Assembly (NCBI RefSeq): GCF_900452865.1
Contig: NZ_UGOZ01000001.1
Span: 1,984,001 to 2,048,000 of the forward strand
Source of the DNA: Legionella taurinensis
Lineage (GTDB): Bacteria > Pseudomonadota > Gammaproteobacteria > Legionellales > Legionellaceae
Direction: 5' to 3'
DNA: 64,000 nucleotides
Position numbers and translations under genes: made by a program. The notes under the pieces are model-generated. The model was not told the DNA's origin. It ran no database searches and worked only from the letters and a program-made list of their open reading frames with translations. Of this stretch, positions 37,107-46,500 are shown piece by piece; position 1 is the stretch's first letter, and the number at the start of each line of letters is the position of its first letter.

Positions 37107-38102
37107 ATGAAAGCTGTAGGATACCAAAAAGCCGGGCCAGCCAATGTATTAACCGACATTGAATTACCAATCCCCACCCCCGGTGATTCTGATCTTTTAG
37201 TTGAAGTAAAAGCCGTGGCAGTTAATCCCGTTGACTGCAAAGTCCGCGTTAAAGCCAACCCGGAAGAAGGCGATTACCGCATTCTCGGCTGGGATGCCGC
37301 CGGGGTGGTCAAGAAGGTCGGCGCCAAGGTGTCGTTATTTAAACCCGGTGACGAAGTCTGGTATGCCGGTGATCTGATGCGGGCCGGTTGCAACAGCGAA
37401 TACCATCTGATTGATGAAAATCTGGTGGGCAAAAAACCCAAAAGCCTGTCCTTCACCCAGGCTGCTGCCATGCCCCTGACCAGTCTCACTGCCTGGGAAT
37501 TGCTGTTTGATCGCCTTGCCATTGATAAAGACGAAAAAGCATCCATTTTAATTACCGGTGCTGCGGGCGGCGTGGGGTCCATTCTGGTGCAGTTGGCGCG
37601 TCAACTGACGTCGCTGACTATCATAGGTACGGCCTCGAGACAGGAAAGCATCGACTGGATACTCAAGCAAGGCGGGCATTTTGTCATTGATCACACCCAC
37701 CCCATGCTGGATCAACTCAATCATTTTGACATCAATCAGGTGGATTATGTCGCGAGCTTAACGCACAGTGATTCGCATGCGGAAGAATTGATCCGCTGCT
37801 TGAAACCGCAGGCGAAATTTGCCTTGATTGACGATCCGGTCAATCTCGACATTAAGCTGTTTAAATTAAAGAGCCTGTCCGTTCATTGGGAAATGATGTT
37901 CACTCGTTCGATGTATAAAACAGCGGATCGCATCCAGCAGCATACCATTCTCAATCAAATCAGCGAATTGGTTGATCAGGGCAATCTTCATACTACACTC
38001 AATGAAACCTTTGGACCGATTAATGCGGCTAACTTAAAGCGCGCTCATGAACTGATTGAAAGCGGCCGTTCCCGTGGCAAAATTGTATTAACGGGTTTTT
38101 AA
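37107..38102 (+). CDS. Zinc-type alcohol dehydrogenase / quinone reductase-like protein
   Basis: It has 331 residues from ATG 37107, which has CAAGGAG seven bases upstream; an open frame to 36996 is judged non-coding. The medium-chain reductase fold is shown by VKAVAVNPVDCKVR, GWDAAGVVKKVG and the NADP loop ILITGAAGGVGSILVQLA near residue 150. No catalytic or structural zinc cysteines are present, so it is of the zinc-independent, quinone-oxidoreductase-like type despite the usual name. Substrate unknown. Confidence 0.9.
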   Translation: MKAVGYQKAGPANVLTDIELPIPTPGDSDLLVEVKAVAVNPVDCKVRVKANPEEGDYRILGWDAAGVVKKVGAKVSLFKPGDEVWYAGDLMRAGCNSEYHLIDENLVGKKPKSLSFTQAAAMPLTSLTAWELLFDRLAIDKDEKASILITGAAGGVGSILVQLARQLTSLTIIGTASRQESIDWILKQGGHFVIDHTHPMLDQLNHFDINQVDYVASLTHSDSHAEELIRCLKPQAKFALIDDPVNLDIKLFKLKSLSVHWEMMFTRSMYKTADRIQQHTILNQISELVDQGNLHTTLNETFGPINAANLKRAHELIESGRSRGKIVLTGF

Positions 38103-38163
38103 CCGGCAAACTGACAGAGAATTACTAGACTATTAATATAGCCTTTGGCAGCGGATACCAACC

Positions 38164-39438
38164 ATGAAAACACGCGCAGTTTACATTGCAGGGAGTGCCC
38201 GCATTCCCTTTGTCAAATCGATGACTGATTACCGGGACGTACAAACCCAGGATTTAATGATTGCCTCCCTGCAACGGCTGGTCGATACCCTGCAGTTAAG
38301 CGGCCGAACCGTCGGCGACGTGGGCCTTGGGGCTGTCATTAACAGCTCCATGAACTGGAATCTGGCCCGAGAAGCCGTGCTGGGCACCACGCTCAATCCC
38401 GATACACCCGCTTATACCCTGCAGAGAGCCTGTGGTACAAGCCTGGAAACCACCCTACAAATTGCCTTGAAAATTGCCAATTATCAAATGGACGACGGCA
38501 TTGCCGGCGGCGTTGATTCCAACAGTGACCTGCCGGTGATGTTTCGTCAATCCTTCACCCGCATTCTTCTGAAACTCAATGAAGCCAAAACGCCAATGCA
38601 AAAAATAAAGGCGGTGCTGTCGTTTAAACCCAGCCATTTTAAACCGCAATACCCCTCCGTCAAGGAACCCCGTACGGGCCTCTCCATGGGTGAGCACACT
38701 GAAAAAATGGTCAAGCAATGGCGGATAAGCCGTAAAGACCAGGATCAACTCGCCTGGGCCAGCCATCAAAAAGCCGCACGTGCCTATGACGAGGGGTTTT
38801 ATGATGATCTGGTTTTTGATTTTAAAGGCTTACACCGCGATGGCACGCTTCGTCCAGACACCACGCTTGAAAAACTTGAAAAACTCAAACCCGCTTTTGA
38901 CAAAACAGTGACAGGCACATTAACCGCCGGCAACAGCACGCCGCTGACTGATGGCTCATCGGCCGTGTATTTAGTCAGCGAAGACATCGCCAAACAACAC
39001 CGTCATCCCCTGTTGGCCCGCTTCGTCGATGCGCAGGTTGCTGCGGTGGATTTTGTTCATGGCGAAGGATTGCTTATGGCGCCTACCCGTGCCGTGTATG
39101 AATTATTGTACCGCAATGGGCTCAAACTGCAGGATTTTGATTTTTATGAAATTCATGAAGCCTTCGCCGGTCAAGTGCTGTGTACACTCAAGGCCTGGGA
39201 ATCCGAGGAGTATTGCCGCAATGTGCTGAGAGCAAAACAGGCCTTAGGTCCCATTGATCAAAGCAAAATGAACATCAAAGGTGGAAGTCTTGCGCTGGGG
39301 CATCCGTTTGCGGCCACCGGGACACGCATTGTCGGCACCCTGGCCAAATTACTGCATCAAAAAGGCTCAGGGCGCGGGTTGATTTCCATCTGCACCGCAG
39401 GCGGCATGGGCGTAGCGGCCATTCTGGAAGCCGTTTGA
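38164..39438 (+). CDS. Acetyl-CoA C-acyltransferase (thiolase)
   Basis: It has 424 residues. The acylated cysteine is in QRACGTSLET near residue 89, the His in EIHEAFAGQVL near 332, and the C-terminal GGSLALGHPFAATGTRI and CTAGGMG motifs give the second His/Cys pair. Length and sequence suggest the FadI-like class that acts in fatty-acid oxidation. No fadJ-like gene is adjacent. The stop is seven bases from the convergent membrane-lipase gene. Confidence 0.92.
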   Translation: MKTRAVYIAGSARIPFVKSMTDYRDVQTQDLMIASLQRLVDTLQLSGRTVGDVGLGAVINSSMNWNLAREAVLGTTLNPDTPAYTLQRACGTSLETTLQIALKIANYQMDDGIAGGVDSNSDLPVMFRQSFTRILLKLNEAKTPMQKIKAVLSFKPSHFKPQYPSVKEPRTGLSMGEHTEKMVKQWRISRKDQDQLAWASHQKAARAYDEGFYDDLVFDFKGLHRDGTLRPDTTLEKLEKLKPAFDKTVTGTLTAGNSTPLTDGSSAVYLVSEDIAKQHRHPLLARFVDAQVAAVDFVHGEGLLMAPTRAVYELLYRNGLKLQDFDFYEIHEAFAGQVLCTLKAWESEEYCRNVLRAKQALGPIDQSKMNIKGGSLALGHPFAATGTRIVGTLAKLLHQKGSGRGLISICTAGGMGVAAILEAV

Positions 39439-39445
39439 ATAAGCG

Positions 39446-41503
39446 CTAAACCCAACAGCCCATCCTGTTCTCATCATTTAAATCGTCATCGGCCGCGTCC
39501 CGGGGCCTGACGTTGCCTTGTTGATAATCATCATGAACAGCTTTCAATTCTTGAACACAGGCCGGCGATTTTTGAAACCCAAAACGGCGGGCGATGGAGA
39601 CTATTTGCTGCATTTCATGAATTTTAGCCTCACTGGCTTTCACTTGAATGACTTGTGTGGCCTCCTCTGCATTCTGGCTTTTCTCAAGCACGTCCCGTTT
39701 GGACAATCCCGCGTAACGATCACGGCATTCATCCCCCGATAAAGGCAGGTACGGTTTATCGTTCAGCAGGCGACGAGTGGCGAAATGGTAATCGCCCAAA
39801 TCCTGAATGCTCATTCTGGCACTCATTTCCTTGCGGTAGATGTCCTTTTCAGGATTTCTCGGCAACAAGGGATCATGGCAATCGGCACGAGTGGGCTTAT
39901 TTAAGCCCGCCAGCGTCTGTATGCTCTTAATGACGCAATGGGTCAAAAAGGCCAGTAAAGGCACTGCCGCCAGCGCTAAAAAAAAGACCGGCGTCACCAG
40001 GGGTGCACACACCGGGATGAAGGGTACCACAAGCATCGTGGCCGTAATCAACACCATCCCTGTACCCAACAAAGCCTTTACCCAGACTGGACGTTCGGAA
40101 ACCCAGTTTAAAAACGAGTCAAATTCCCCCCGTTTGCGGTGGGTAAAATCATCATAGAGCAGGGTGAGCATCAAGTCAGAAAAATAGCCCCAGATAAGAG
40201 CTGAACAAAGCGCGCAGGCCAGCAATCCCAGAAGAGCGGGCCCAGGAATGGCCAAGGCCGGGATTAACGCAGGAAACAAAAGGAACAGGACAAAAAAACC
40301 AAGCACCAGGCTGACCTGCCGCTTATGGGCCCAAAGGTAACGCAGCGCCGGCAAGGCACCGTAGCGAAAAGGCACGAGCACCGAGTAATAAAACACGCCG
40401 CGCAGCAACCCATAGAACCAGAAATTGCGTTTTCTGCGTTCTTCATTGTCCACTTTGGTATCCACACCAACGAATTGAGTGTCTTCATAGCCGGAATAAA
40501 TCATGGCGTGATCCGTCAGAGGATTCAATTGCTTTTTGCGCGCTTCGGAGGGAATCACGTGCACAATGTCCCAGTCTTCTTTCCATTCGCCGAATTTGGA
40601 GATGGGATCATTCCCCTGTTTGTACACACGGACTTTCAGGTTTTTATTGTGTTTACGAATGTCTTCCCAATGATCATACCGGCTTTTCTTAAGCCAGGAT
40701 TTGTAGAGCCCCGGCGGGTTAAACGCATCGACGCGGCAGAGTTTATCGCCCTGATCAATGGCCAATAACAGGGACAAGGCCCCACCCAGGCTTGTACCGC
40801 AGACGCAGGTTTTTCTACCCTGACGGTTAAGCCAGCGCACGATGTTGTCGCGGCCGTTGCGGTAAAGTTTTTTTCCGGCGGTTTCAAACCCTTCGAGGTC
40901 GGTATTCACCTGCGACACAAACCCCTGGCCGGCAGGATAGGTTGTTCCCATAAACACAAGCTGCGGTGAGGCATCCGGGTGATTGATGGGCTCAAGGCCG
41001 TAAGCGAATACGCGGTCTTCTTCACTTAAGAATAGTTTTTTAAAACCAGAGACTGGCGTCAGTTCAATGGGAACCACCTTGTAGTGCACCCTTTGCCAGC
41101 GTTTATTGATGTATTGAGGAATGGTAAAGCATTCATAAGGTGTAATGTCGCTAAAAGGCAACAGGCTTAAGCACTGGCTGATGTACAGTTCGGCCTGGCG
41201 CTGCTGCAGAGGCTCCAGCGGCTTACCCTGCAACTGGTGAAATACATGGTCAAACCCCTGCTGGAAGGCCACGCGCATGGCCCGCATCAACTCCCGATCG
41301 CGAGACCAGAAGACGGCTTTGATGACCTTGCGGCTGAACAGAGACTTGACCTCATCCTGCCATCCCATGGTGAGGATGCGCAGGGCATTGCGGGCGATGG
41401 CCAGTGAGGCAGGCCATCCCTCGAGTCCATCGAGAGGCTCCAGTTCAGCACGTTCATAAAAATGCAGGCCCAAACCGCCCGCGTAAAGTTCTCCATCCTG
41501 CAT
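39446..41503 (-). CDS. Large membrane-bound lipase-like protein, effector candidate
   Basis: It has 685 residues with GGAGG before the ATG. The N-terminal half has a class-3-lipase-like alpha/beta-hydrolase core: FMGTTYPAGQGF near residue 185 and the nucleophile elbow CGTSLGGALSLLLA with serine near residue 238; the Asp (VDAFNPPG) and His (TDHAMIYSG) candidates follow. Several hydrophobic segments lie between about residues 366-441 and 480-530, then a hydrophilic, charged C-terminus ending in DENRMGCWV. No signal peptide. A membrane-embedded hydrolase of this layout is typical of intracellular-pathogen effectors, but I do not recognise a named one. Confidence 0.7.
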   Translation of the reverse strand: MQDGELYAGGLGLHFYERAELEPLDGLEGWPASLAIARNALRILTMGWQDEVKSLFSRKVIKAVFWSRDRELMRAMRVAFQQGFDHVFHQLQGKPLEPLQQRQAELYISQCLSLLPFSDITPYECFTIPQYINKRWQRVHYKVVPIELTPVSGFKKLFLSEEDRVFAYGLEPINHPDASPQLVFMGTTYPAGQGFVSQVNTDLEGFETAGKKLYRNGRDNIVRWLNRQGRKTCVCGTSLGGALSLLLAIDQGDKLCRVDAFNPPGLYKSWLKKSRYDHWEDIRKHNKNLKVRVYKQGNDPISKFGEWKEDWDIVHVIPSEARKKQLNPLTDHAMIYSGYEDTQFVGVDTKVDNEERRKRNFWFYGLLRGVFYYSVLVPFRYGALPALRYLWAHKRQVSLVLGFFVLFLLFPALIPALAIPGPALLGLLACALCSALIWGYFSDLMLTLLYDDFTHRKRGEFDSFLNWVSERPVWVKALLGTGMVLITATMLVVPFIPVCAPLVTPVFFLALAAVPLLAFLTHCVIKSIQTLAGLNKPTRADCHDPLLPRNPEKDIYRKEMSARMSIQDLGDYHFATRRLLNDKPYLPLSGDECRDRYAGLSKRDVLEKSQNAEEATQVIQVKASEAKIHEMQQIVSIARRFGFQKSPACVQELKAVHDDYQQGNVRPRDAADDDLNDENRMGCWV

Positions 41504-41716
41504 GCTTTAACCTCCTGTTATCATCGCTGAGCCTATCAAACGGCATATCGGCAAGGCGGGTCGAAACGCTCAAGTCATCGCGGCGCTCGCGCTCATATCA
41601 TATAACAACTGGCTCCTAAATTAACACCGTCCGTACCGGCACTTCCATGACAAAAGCCTTGCTATTCAATGGCATTAAGGTAATCTTTTACGACTTTGCT
41701 AAAGAAGGAATTTGGT

Positions 41717-43354
41717 GTGGAACACGAAACGATGGAATACGATGTGGTCATTGTTGGTGCGGGTCCTTCTGGATTATCGGCCGCGATTAAACTCAAGCAA
41801 TTAGCCGCCGCTCAAAACAAAGACATCTCAGTCTGTGTCCTTGAAAAAGGCGCTCAGGTGGGCGCTCACATCCTTTCAGGCGCAGTCCTTGAACCGCGAA
41901 GTCTTAAAGAACTGCTGCCGGACACCTGGCAGGAAGCCCCCTTGAATACGGCCGTCACCGAAGACGCCTTTTATTGGCTGACCAGCAAGCGCGCTTTTCG
42001 CATGCCAACGCCAAGACCCATGAAAAACGAGGGCAATTACATCATCAGTCTGGGCGAACTTTGCCAATTCCTGGCGGTTCAGGCTGAAAATCTGGGCTGC
42101 GAAATTTATCCGGGTTTTCCAGCGTCTGAAATTCTCTACAACACCCACGGCGAAGTCATTGGCGTGGCGACCGGCGATGTCGGAATTGACAAAAAAGGCA
42201 ACCAAACCAGCAATTACCAACCCGGCATGCATCTCCATGCCAGACAAACCCTGTTTGCCGAAGGCTGCCGCGGGCAATTGAGCCAGAACCTCATGCACCG
42301 CTTTCAACTGCGCGACCAGTGTCAACCCCAGACTTACGGCATAGGCATTAAGGAAATATGGCAGGTCAAACCAGAAAATCATCATCCCGGCAGGGTCATT
42401 CATACCTTTGGCTGGCCTTTGGACAACGCCACCTATGGCGGTTCATTCATTTACCACCTCTCCGATAACCGCGTGGCCCTTGGTTATGTTATCGGCCTCG
42501 ATTACGAGAATCCCTGGCTTAACCCGTTTGCGGAATTTCAACGCTTCAAAACCCATCCCTTTGTGCGTAAAACACTTCAGGACGGAGAGCGCATCAGTTA
42601 CGGCGCGCGGGCATTAAATGAAGGAGGCTGGCAATCCATTCCGAAATTGACCTTCCCGGGAGGAGCGCTCATCGGCGATGCGGCGGGTTTTTTAAATGTA
42701 CCCAAAATCAAAGGCACGCACACCGCCATGAAATCGGGCATGCTGGCTGCCGAAGCCTGTTTTGAACTCTTGATGGCAGGCAATACCGCAGAAGATAAAC
42801 AGACAGAGCTTAAGGCTTATCCTGAGAAGCTCAACCAGTCCTGGGTGGCTGACGAATTGTATGCGGTAAGAAACATTCGGCCGGGATTCCGGTTTGGCCT
42901 GTTTTTTGGCCTGGCTAATGCTGCCTTTGAAACCTACATTACCTATGGCAAATCGCCCTGGACATTCAAGCACCATGCCGATTATGCCACCCTGCAGCCG
43001 GCTGCCAAAGCCAAAAAAATCGTCTACCCTAAGCCTGATGGCATTTTAACCTTCGATCGCTTAAGTTCGGTTTACCTGACCAATACTTACCATGAAGAAA
43101 ATCAGCCCTGTCACCTGACCTTACGGGATCCGGCCCTGGCCATTGCCGTGAATTATCAGGAATACGCCTCTCCCGAGAGCCGCTACTGCCCCGCTGCCGT
43201 GTATGAAATCGTTGAGGATGAGGCTGGCCCGCGCCTGCAGATTAACGCGCAGAATTGCATCCACTGCAAAACCTGCGACATCAAGGATCCGCGTCAGAAC
43301 ATTGTCTGGCAAGCGCCTGAAGGCGGCGGCGGCCCGAATTACCAATCCATGTAG
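41717..43354 (+). CDS. Electron transfer flavoprotein-ubiquinone oxidoreductase
   Basis: This protein passes electrons from ETF to ubiquinone in fatty- and amino-acid oxidation. The start is GTG 41717 (545 residues), with AAGGA eight bases before; TTG 41696 and ATG 41732 are alternatives. The FAD-binding YDVVIVGAGPSGLSAAI is at the N-terminus. The C-terminal 4Fe-4S ligands are in QNCIHCKTCDIKDP, followed by WQAPEGGGGPNYQSM, which is the family ending. The tRNA-Arg gene with the island begins 54 bases downstream. Confidence 0.94.
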   Translation: MEHETMEYDVVIVGAGPSGLSAAIKLKQLAAAQNKDISVCVLEKGAQVGAHILSGAVLEPRSLKELLPDTWQEAPLNTAVTEDAFYWLTSKRAFRMPTPRPMKNEGNYIISLGELCQFLAVQAENLGCEIYPGFPASEILYNTHGEVIGVATGDVGIDKKGNQTSNYQPGMHLHARQTLFAEGCRGQLSQNLMHRFQLRDQCQPQTYGIGIKEIWQVKPENHHPGRVIHTFGWPLDNATYGGSFIYHLSDNRVALGYVIGLDYENPWLNPFAEFQRFKTHPFVRKTLQDGERISYGARALNEGGWQSIPKLTFPGGALIGDAAGFLNVPKIKGTHTAMKSGMLAAEACFELLMAGNTAEDKQTELKAYPEKLNQSWVADELYAVRNIRPGFRFGLFFGLANAAFETYITYGKSPWTFKHHADYATLQPAAKAKKIVYPKPDGILTFDRLSSVYLTNTYHEENQPCHLTLRDPALAIAVNYQEYASPESRYCPAAVYEIVEDEAGPRLQINAQNCIHCKTCDIKDPRQNIVWQAPEGGGGPNYQSM

Positions 43355-43408
43355 AGCAAGGCCATGTTGTTATTTGTACCCTGAATAAGGTAGACTTGCC
43401 TGTTTAAA

Positions 43409-43485
43409 GTCCCGGTGGCACAGCTGGATAGCGCAGCCCCCTCCTAAGGGGCAGGTCGCAGGTTCGAATCCTGCCCGGGACGCCA
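43409..43485 (+). tRNA. tRNA-Arg (anticodon CCT)
   Basis: The 77 bases fold as a cloverleaf: acceptor GTCCCGG/CCGGGAC, D arm GCAC...GTGC-like stem with AGCTGGATA loop, anticodon stem GCCCC/GGGGC with loop CTCCTAA (anticodon CCT, reading AGG), T arm GCAGG/CCTGC with TTCGAAT, and encoded CCA. It is the integration target of the island: its 3' 46 bases recur imperfectly at 61586-61631. Confidence 0.96.
43440..43485 (+). repeat. Attachment site of the island, tRNA side
   Basis: This 46-base 3' part of tRNA-Arg matches 61586-61631 at 42 of 46 positions; the first 19 bases are identical. The four differences all lie in the T arm. Crossover probably took place within the identical 19 bases, which include the anticodon loop. 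Confidence 0.85.
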
Positions 43486-43542
43486 ATGAAATCAATGGGT
43501 TATGAATTTAAATCGAAATTTTCATGTTAAATTTTGACAACA

Positions 43543-43575
43543 GGTATAGCCACAGGTATAGCCACAGGTATAGCC
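43543..43575 (+). repeat. Three GGTATAGCC repeats, 12-base period
   Basis: GGTATAGCC occurs at 43543, 43555 and 43567, each separated by ACA, in an AT-rich gap 58 bases inside the tRNA. Two more copies with the same period lie inside the other end (61447, 61459). These are probably arm-type binding sites for the island integrase or excisionase. The rest of 43486-43648 has no gene. Confidence 0.75.
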
Positions 43576-43648
43576 ATAACCATCTTTATCAATTATATTT
43601 AAGTAATATCAAATTTGTGCGATATTAAAATCGTGACTTAATAGCTAA

Positions 43649-44248
43649 GTGAATATGCATACCCATAAATTGAACGATAAAATAATCAGAACAAAAATTT
43701 TGGAGTCACTCGTCCAAAATAACACCAATCAAGATAGCATCATAATCGAAGAGTTGGATTTATGCCTTGGAGAAGCCCGGATAGATATAGCCATTATTAA
43801 TGGCCTTGCAAAAGGAATTGAAATCAAAAGCGACAAGGATACGCTGGATCGTTTAGACCATCAAATCCTCACTTACAATAAAATCTTTGATCATATAGAA
43901 ATAGTTGTTGGGAAAAAACATGAGGAAGAAGTAACGAAGAAAGTACCTTCATGGTGGGGAATTTCTACCGTTACATATGATCAGTCGAATCATTTACTCT
44001 ACACAAAAATTAGAGATTCTGAAACTAATAAAAGCAAAGATCCTTTCAGCATAATCCAGCTTCTATGGAAAAATGAAGCCCTGCTTCTTCTTGAGAAAAG
44101 AAATCTATCATGTAAATTTAAATATAAATCTAGAGATGAAATTTGGAAGCAACTTTTGATAACTTATGAAGAGGAGGAGCTATGCGAATTCGTTAATCTT
44201 TCTCTGAAAAAACGTTTAAATTGGAGATTTGTTCACCAACAAATTTAA
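43649..44248 (+). CDS. sce7726-type protein of unknown function
   Basis: It has 199 residues from a GTG; an ATG two codons later is equally possible. The core EELDLCLGEARIDIAIINGLAKGIEIKSDKD (residues about 30-60) has the Asp and Glu-x-Lys spacing of a PD-(D/E)xK nuclease-like fold, which the sce7726 family is thought to have. Such genes are often found beside 'beta'/sce7725 proteins, as here. The 3' end overlaps the opposite beta gene by 56 bases. Low GC and island position suggest transfer. A defence role is inferred from context. Confidence 0.7.
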   Translation: MNMHTHKLNDKIIRTKILESLVQNNTNQDSIIIEELDLCLGEARIDIAIINGLAKGIEIKSDKDTLDRLDHQILTYNKIFDHIEIVVGKKHEEEVTKKVPSWWGISTVTYDQSNHLLYTKIRDSETNKSKDPFSIIQLLWKNEALLLLEKRNLSCKFKYKSRDEIWKQLLITYEEEELCEFVNLSLKKRLNWRFVHQQI

Positions 44249-45302
44249 GATGATGGTTGGTATCTACCTGAACCCAAGTTGTTAAATTTCCAGTTGTCCC
44301 TGTATTCTCCGCACAGTTTAATATGTATTGATCCCCCCAAGAATAATCTTTACCTAAGTAAAAAGGTGAGTCGACTACTTTTTGTGAAAGAGTTCTATAC
44401 TGGGCATATTTTTCTCCTTTTTGTAAACTATGCCCTCGAAAGACCTCCCATGTTCTTTGAGTTGTGTATCTAATCTTACCCCCAGCTCTCATAATAACTG
44501 GATCAATTTCAGCTCTTTCCGGGTTAACAATGCAATAATCACCAAACTTAGGAGCTCTTCCGACAAGAAGGGACGCATCAATAACCGCACGCCACAGATC
44601 ATATTCCACTCTTGGTATACTACCATTTGTATTTGCACGAATTATTGACATATCAGAAGGAAAGCTTGAGGCAGCAAGCACAAATGAACTCCAGGTTTGA
44701 AAGGGAATAAATTGATTAAACTCAGCAAGTAAATCAATGATATATTCAATTGTACTAGTCTGAATTGATTTACAATCGACTACTAAATGACATTTCCCAA
44801 TATCAATTTTTAAATTTTGGAGTATTTGGTAAATTGAATCCTGAGTATTTTCAGCATCTTCCAAATCATCAATGAACAACCGAAAACACAAGTTAAAATC
44901 AGGTGTATTATTTGCAATATCCTTTATCACCGCTAAATAATTATCGTCTCTATCTAATCCTATGGTAGGTATAAAGCTAAGATTTTTTTCTTGTAATGAT
45001 TCGCATAAATATTTAAGCGGATGTAAATTACCCTCCATCCGACTACTAAGATTGATTAAAGAAAAATCTAAAATAAAATTAATTTCTTTACAATATTTTT
45101 CAAGATTAATGACAACTTTTTTAATATGATCATCTAATGTTTTACTTTGTTTACCGGATACAATCGGAACACGCGGCACATCGAACAATGGCGAAATATT
45201 TAACAAATCTTTTGAGCTTAGCAGGCTGATGGCTTTAAGTTCACCCTGTTTAAGGCTCATTATAGGCACATAATTATTTAATTTATTCATTGATAAACTC
45301 AT
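44193..45302 (-). CDS. Beta-family protein (sce7725-like)
   Basis: It has 369 residues. It opens NNYVPIMSLKQGELKAISLL and contains RIVFDC-type strands such as INFILDFSLINL, CHLVVDCKS and an ADAS-like DASLLVGRAPKFGDY, matching the 'beta protein' family found with phages and islands. A TIM-barrel-like alternation of strands and helices is seen. The biochemical role is unknown. ATGs at 45302 and 45290 are both possible; both overlap the end of the HigA-ImmA gene, so it is translated as the third gene of that operon. Confidence 0.72.
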   Translation of the reverse strand: MSLSMNKLNNYVPIMSLKQGELKAISLLSSKDLLNISPLFDVPRVPIVSGKQSKTLDDHIKKVVINLEKYCKEINFILDFSLINLSSRMEGNLHPLKYLCESLQEKNLSFIPTIGLDRDDNYLAVIKDIANNTPDFNLCFRLFIDDLEDAENTQDSIYQILQNLKIDIGKCHLVVDCKSIQTSTIEYIIDLLAEFNQFIPFQTWSSFVLAASSFPSDMSIIRANTNGSIPRVEYDLWRAVIDASLLVGRAPKFGDYCIVNPERAEIDPVIMRAGGKIRYTTQRTWEVFRGHSLQKGEKYAQYRTLSQKVVDSPFYLGKDYSWGDQYILNCAENTGTTGNLTTWVQVDTNHHLKFVGEQISNLNVFSEKD

Positions 45303-46491
45303 TCAACATTAAATTAATTTTACCTTGCCCTATTAAATTGGAAAATTTAGTGTAATCATTTGTTTCATAACGAATTCTTCCAGCAACTATAGCGGGATTT
45401 ATATTTAACTGTTTAGCAAGATCTATAATAGATTCCTCTGTGCGAAGAGAAAAAGCATCGCTCCTTTTCCATAAAGCGCGCGCAATAAATGCTTCTTTAG
45501 CAATGCGATCTGCTTCTATTTCTTGCGGATTCAGAGAAGATTGCATTTCAAGATTATCAATAAATTGGTTTTTATCATTTAAATGTTTATAGACATGGGA
45601 CATTTCATGTAAAAGTGTAAACCAAAAATAATCGATTCTGTCGTAACGTAAACTCAAAACAATAACGGGATGGCCATCCTTATCCAAAAAACACATACCA
45701 TCAACTTTTGTTTTTGATAAATTCTTTAAAAAAATTAACTTAATACCATTTCTGGCCAATCTTTCTTTTGCAAGAAGCGGTCCTTGCTCAAATTGGCTTA
45801 ACTTAGCTAAATCTTTGAGATAGTTTTTAGTGATTACAGATCTATCGTAAGCATCTACTTTAATTTGTTGTGCTAGCAGCATGGCTTTAGCAGTCCAAAC
45901 AATTAAATCATTTGTATTGGAACTATCCTCATCCCTTCTGTTAATGGTACGCCTCCATAAAGCGCATTGTGGTACGACGCCGCCTAGCGGTTCAAAAAAA
46001 TCTAAAAATGCTTTTTTTATATCTTTTGGAATATTTGAATTTTTTATAGAAATCCAATTTCTTTTCATCATTTCAGATAATGGAAAATATTTGTAATCTA
46101 TGTCTTCTATATTAAATGGAGTACTTTCTGATTTCGGCTCTTGAATCAAAATATCCAAAGGAATCCCTAAAAATTTATTTAAAGTCCTTATCATTGGAAT
46201 GGTTAAGCTTCGTTTACCAGCCAAAATTTCTGAGACTCTACTTTTACTTCCTATATATTTAACCAGATCATTTTGATTTAAATTTTGTTCTTCCATCCTA
46301 AATTGAATCGCTTCAATGGGAGATGGTTTTTCAAAAAAATAACGTTTAGATTCATACTCTTTAATAGCCAATGAAAGTAAAGATAAACGTTCGCCTTCAG
46401 GAGTATTAGTATCAGGATCGGCATCCATAAGAGAATCTACTTCATCTAGATATTTTTTGTATTGCTGCTCATCGCATATAATTGTAGTCAT
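45283..46491 (-). CDS. higA: HigA-type antitoxin fused to an ImmA/IrrE metallopeptidase domain
   Basis: It has 402 residues. Residues about 60-115 form an XRE helix-turn-helix (LNQNDLVKYIGSKSRVSEILAGKRSL). The C-terminal half has a zinc peptidase motif FTLLHEMSHVYKHL near residue 295 with a further acidic residue in PQEIEADRIAKEAF near 333, the ImmA/IrrE pattern used to cleave repressors. GGTGA precedes the ATG. It follows higB by nine bases. The protein can bind DNA and might degrade a repressor or itself; that is inferred from the family. Confidence 0.82.
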   Translation of the reverse strand: MTTIICDEQQYKKYLDEVDSLMDADPDTNTPEGERLSLLSLAIKEYESKRYFFEKPSPIEAIQFRMEEQNLNQNDLVKYIGSKSRVSEILAGKRSLTIPMIRTLNKFLGIPLDILIQEPKSESTPFNIEDIDYKYFPLSEMMKRNWISIKNSNIPKDIKKAFLDFFEPLGGVVPQCALWRRTINRRDEDSSNTNDLIVWTAKAMLLAQQIKVDAYDRSVITKNYLKDLAKLSQFEQGPLLAKERLARNGIKLIFLKNLSKTKVDGMCFLDKDGHPVIVLSLRYDRIDYFWFTLLHEMSHVYKHLNDKNQFIDNLEMQSSLNPQEIEADRIAKEAFIARALWKRSDAFSLRTEESIIDLAKQLNINPAIVAGRIRYETNDYTKFSNLIGQGKINLMLNEFINE

Positions 46492-46500
46492 TTTTTCACC

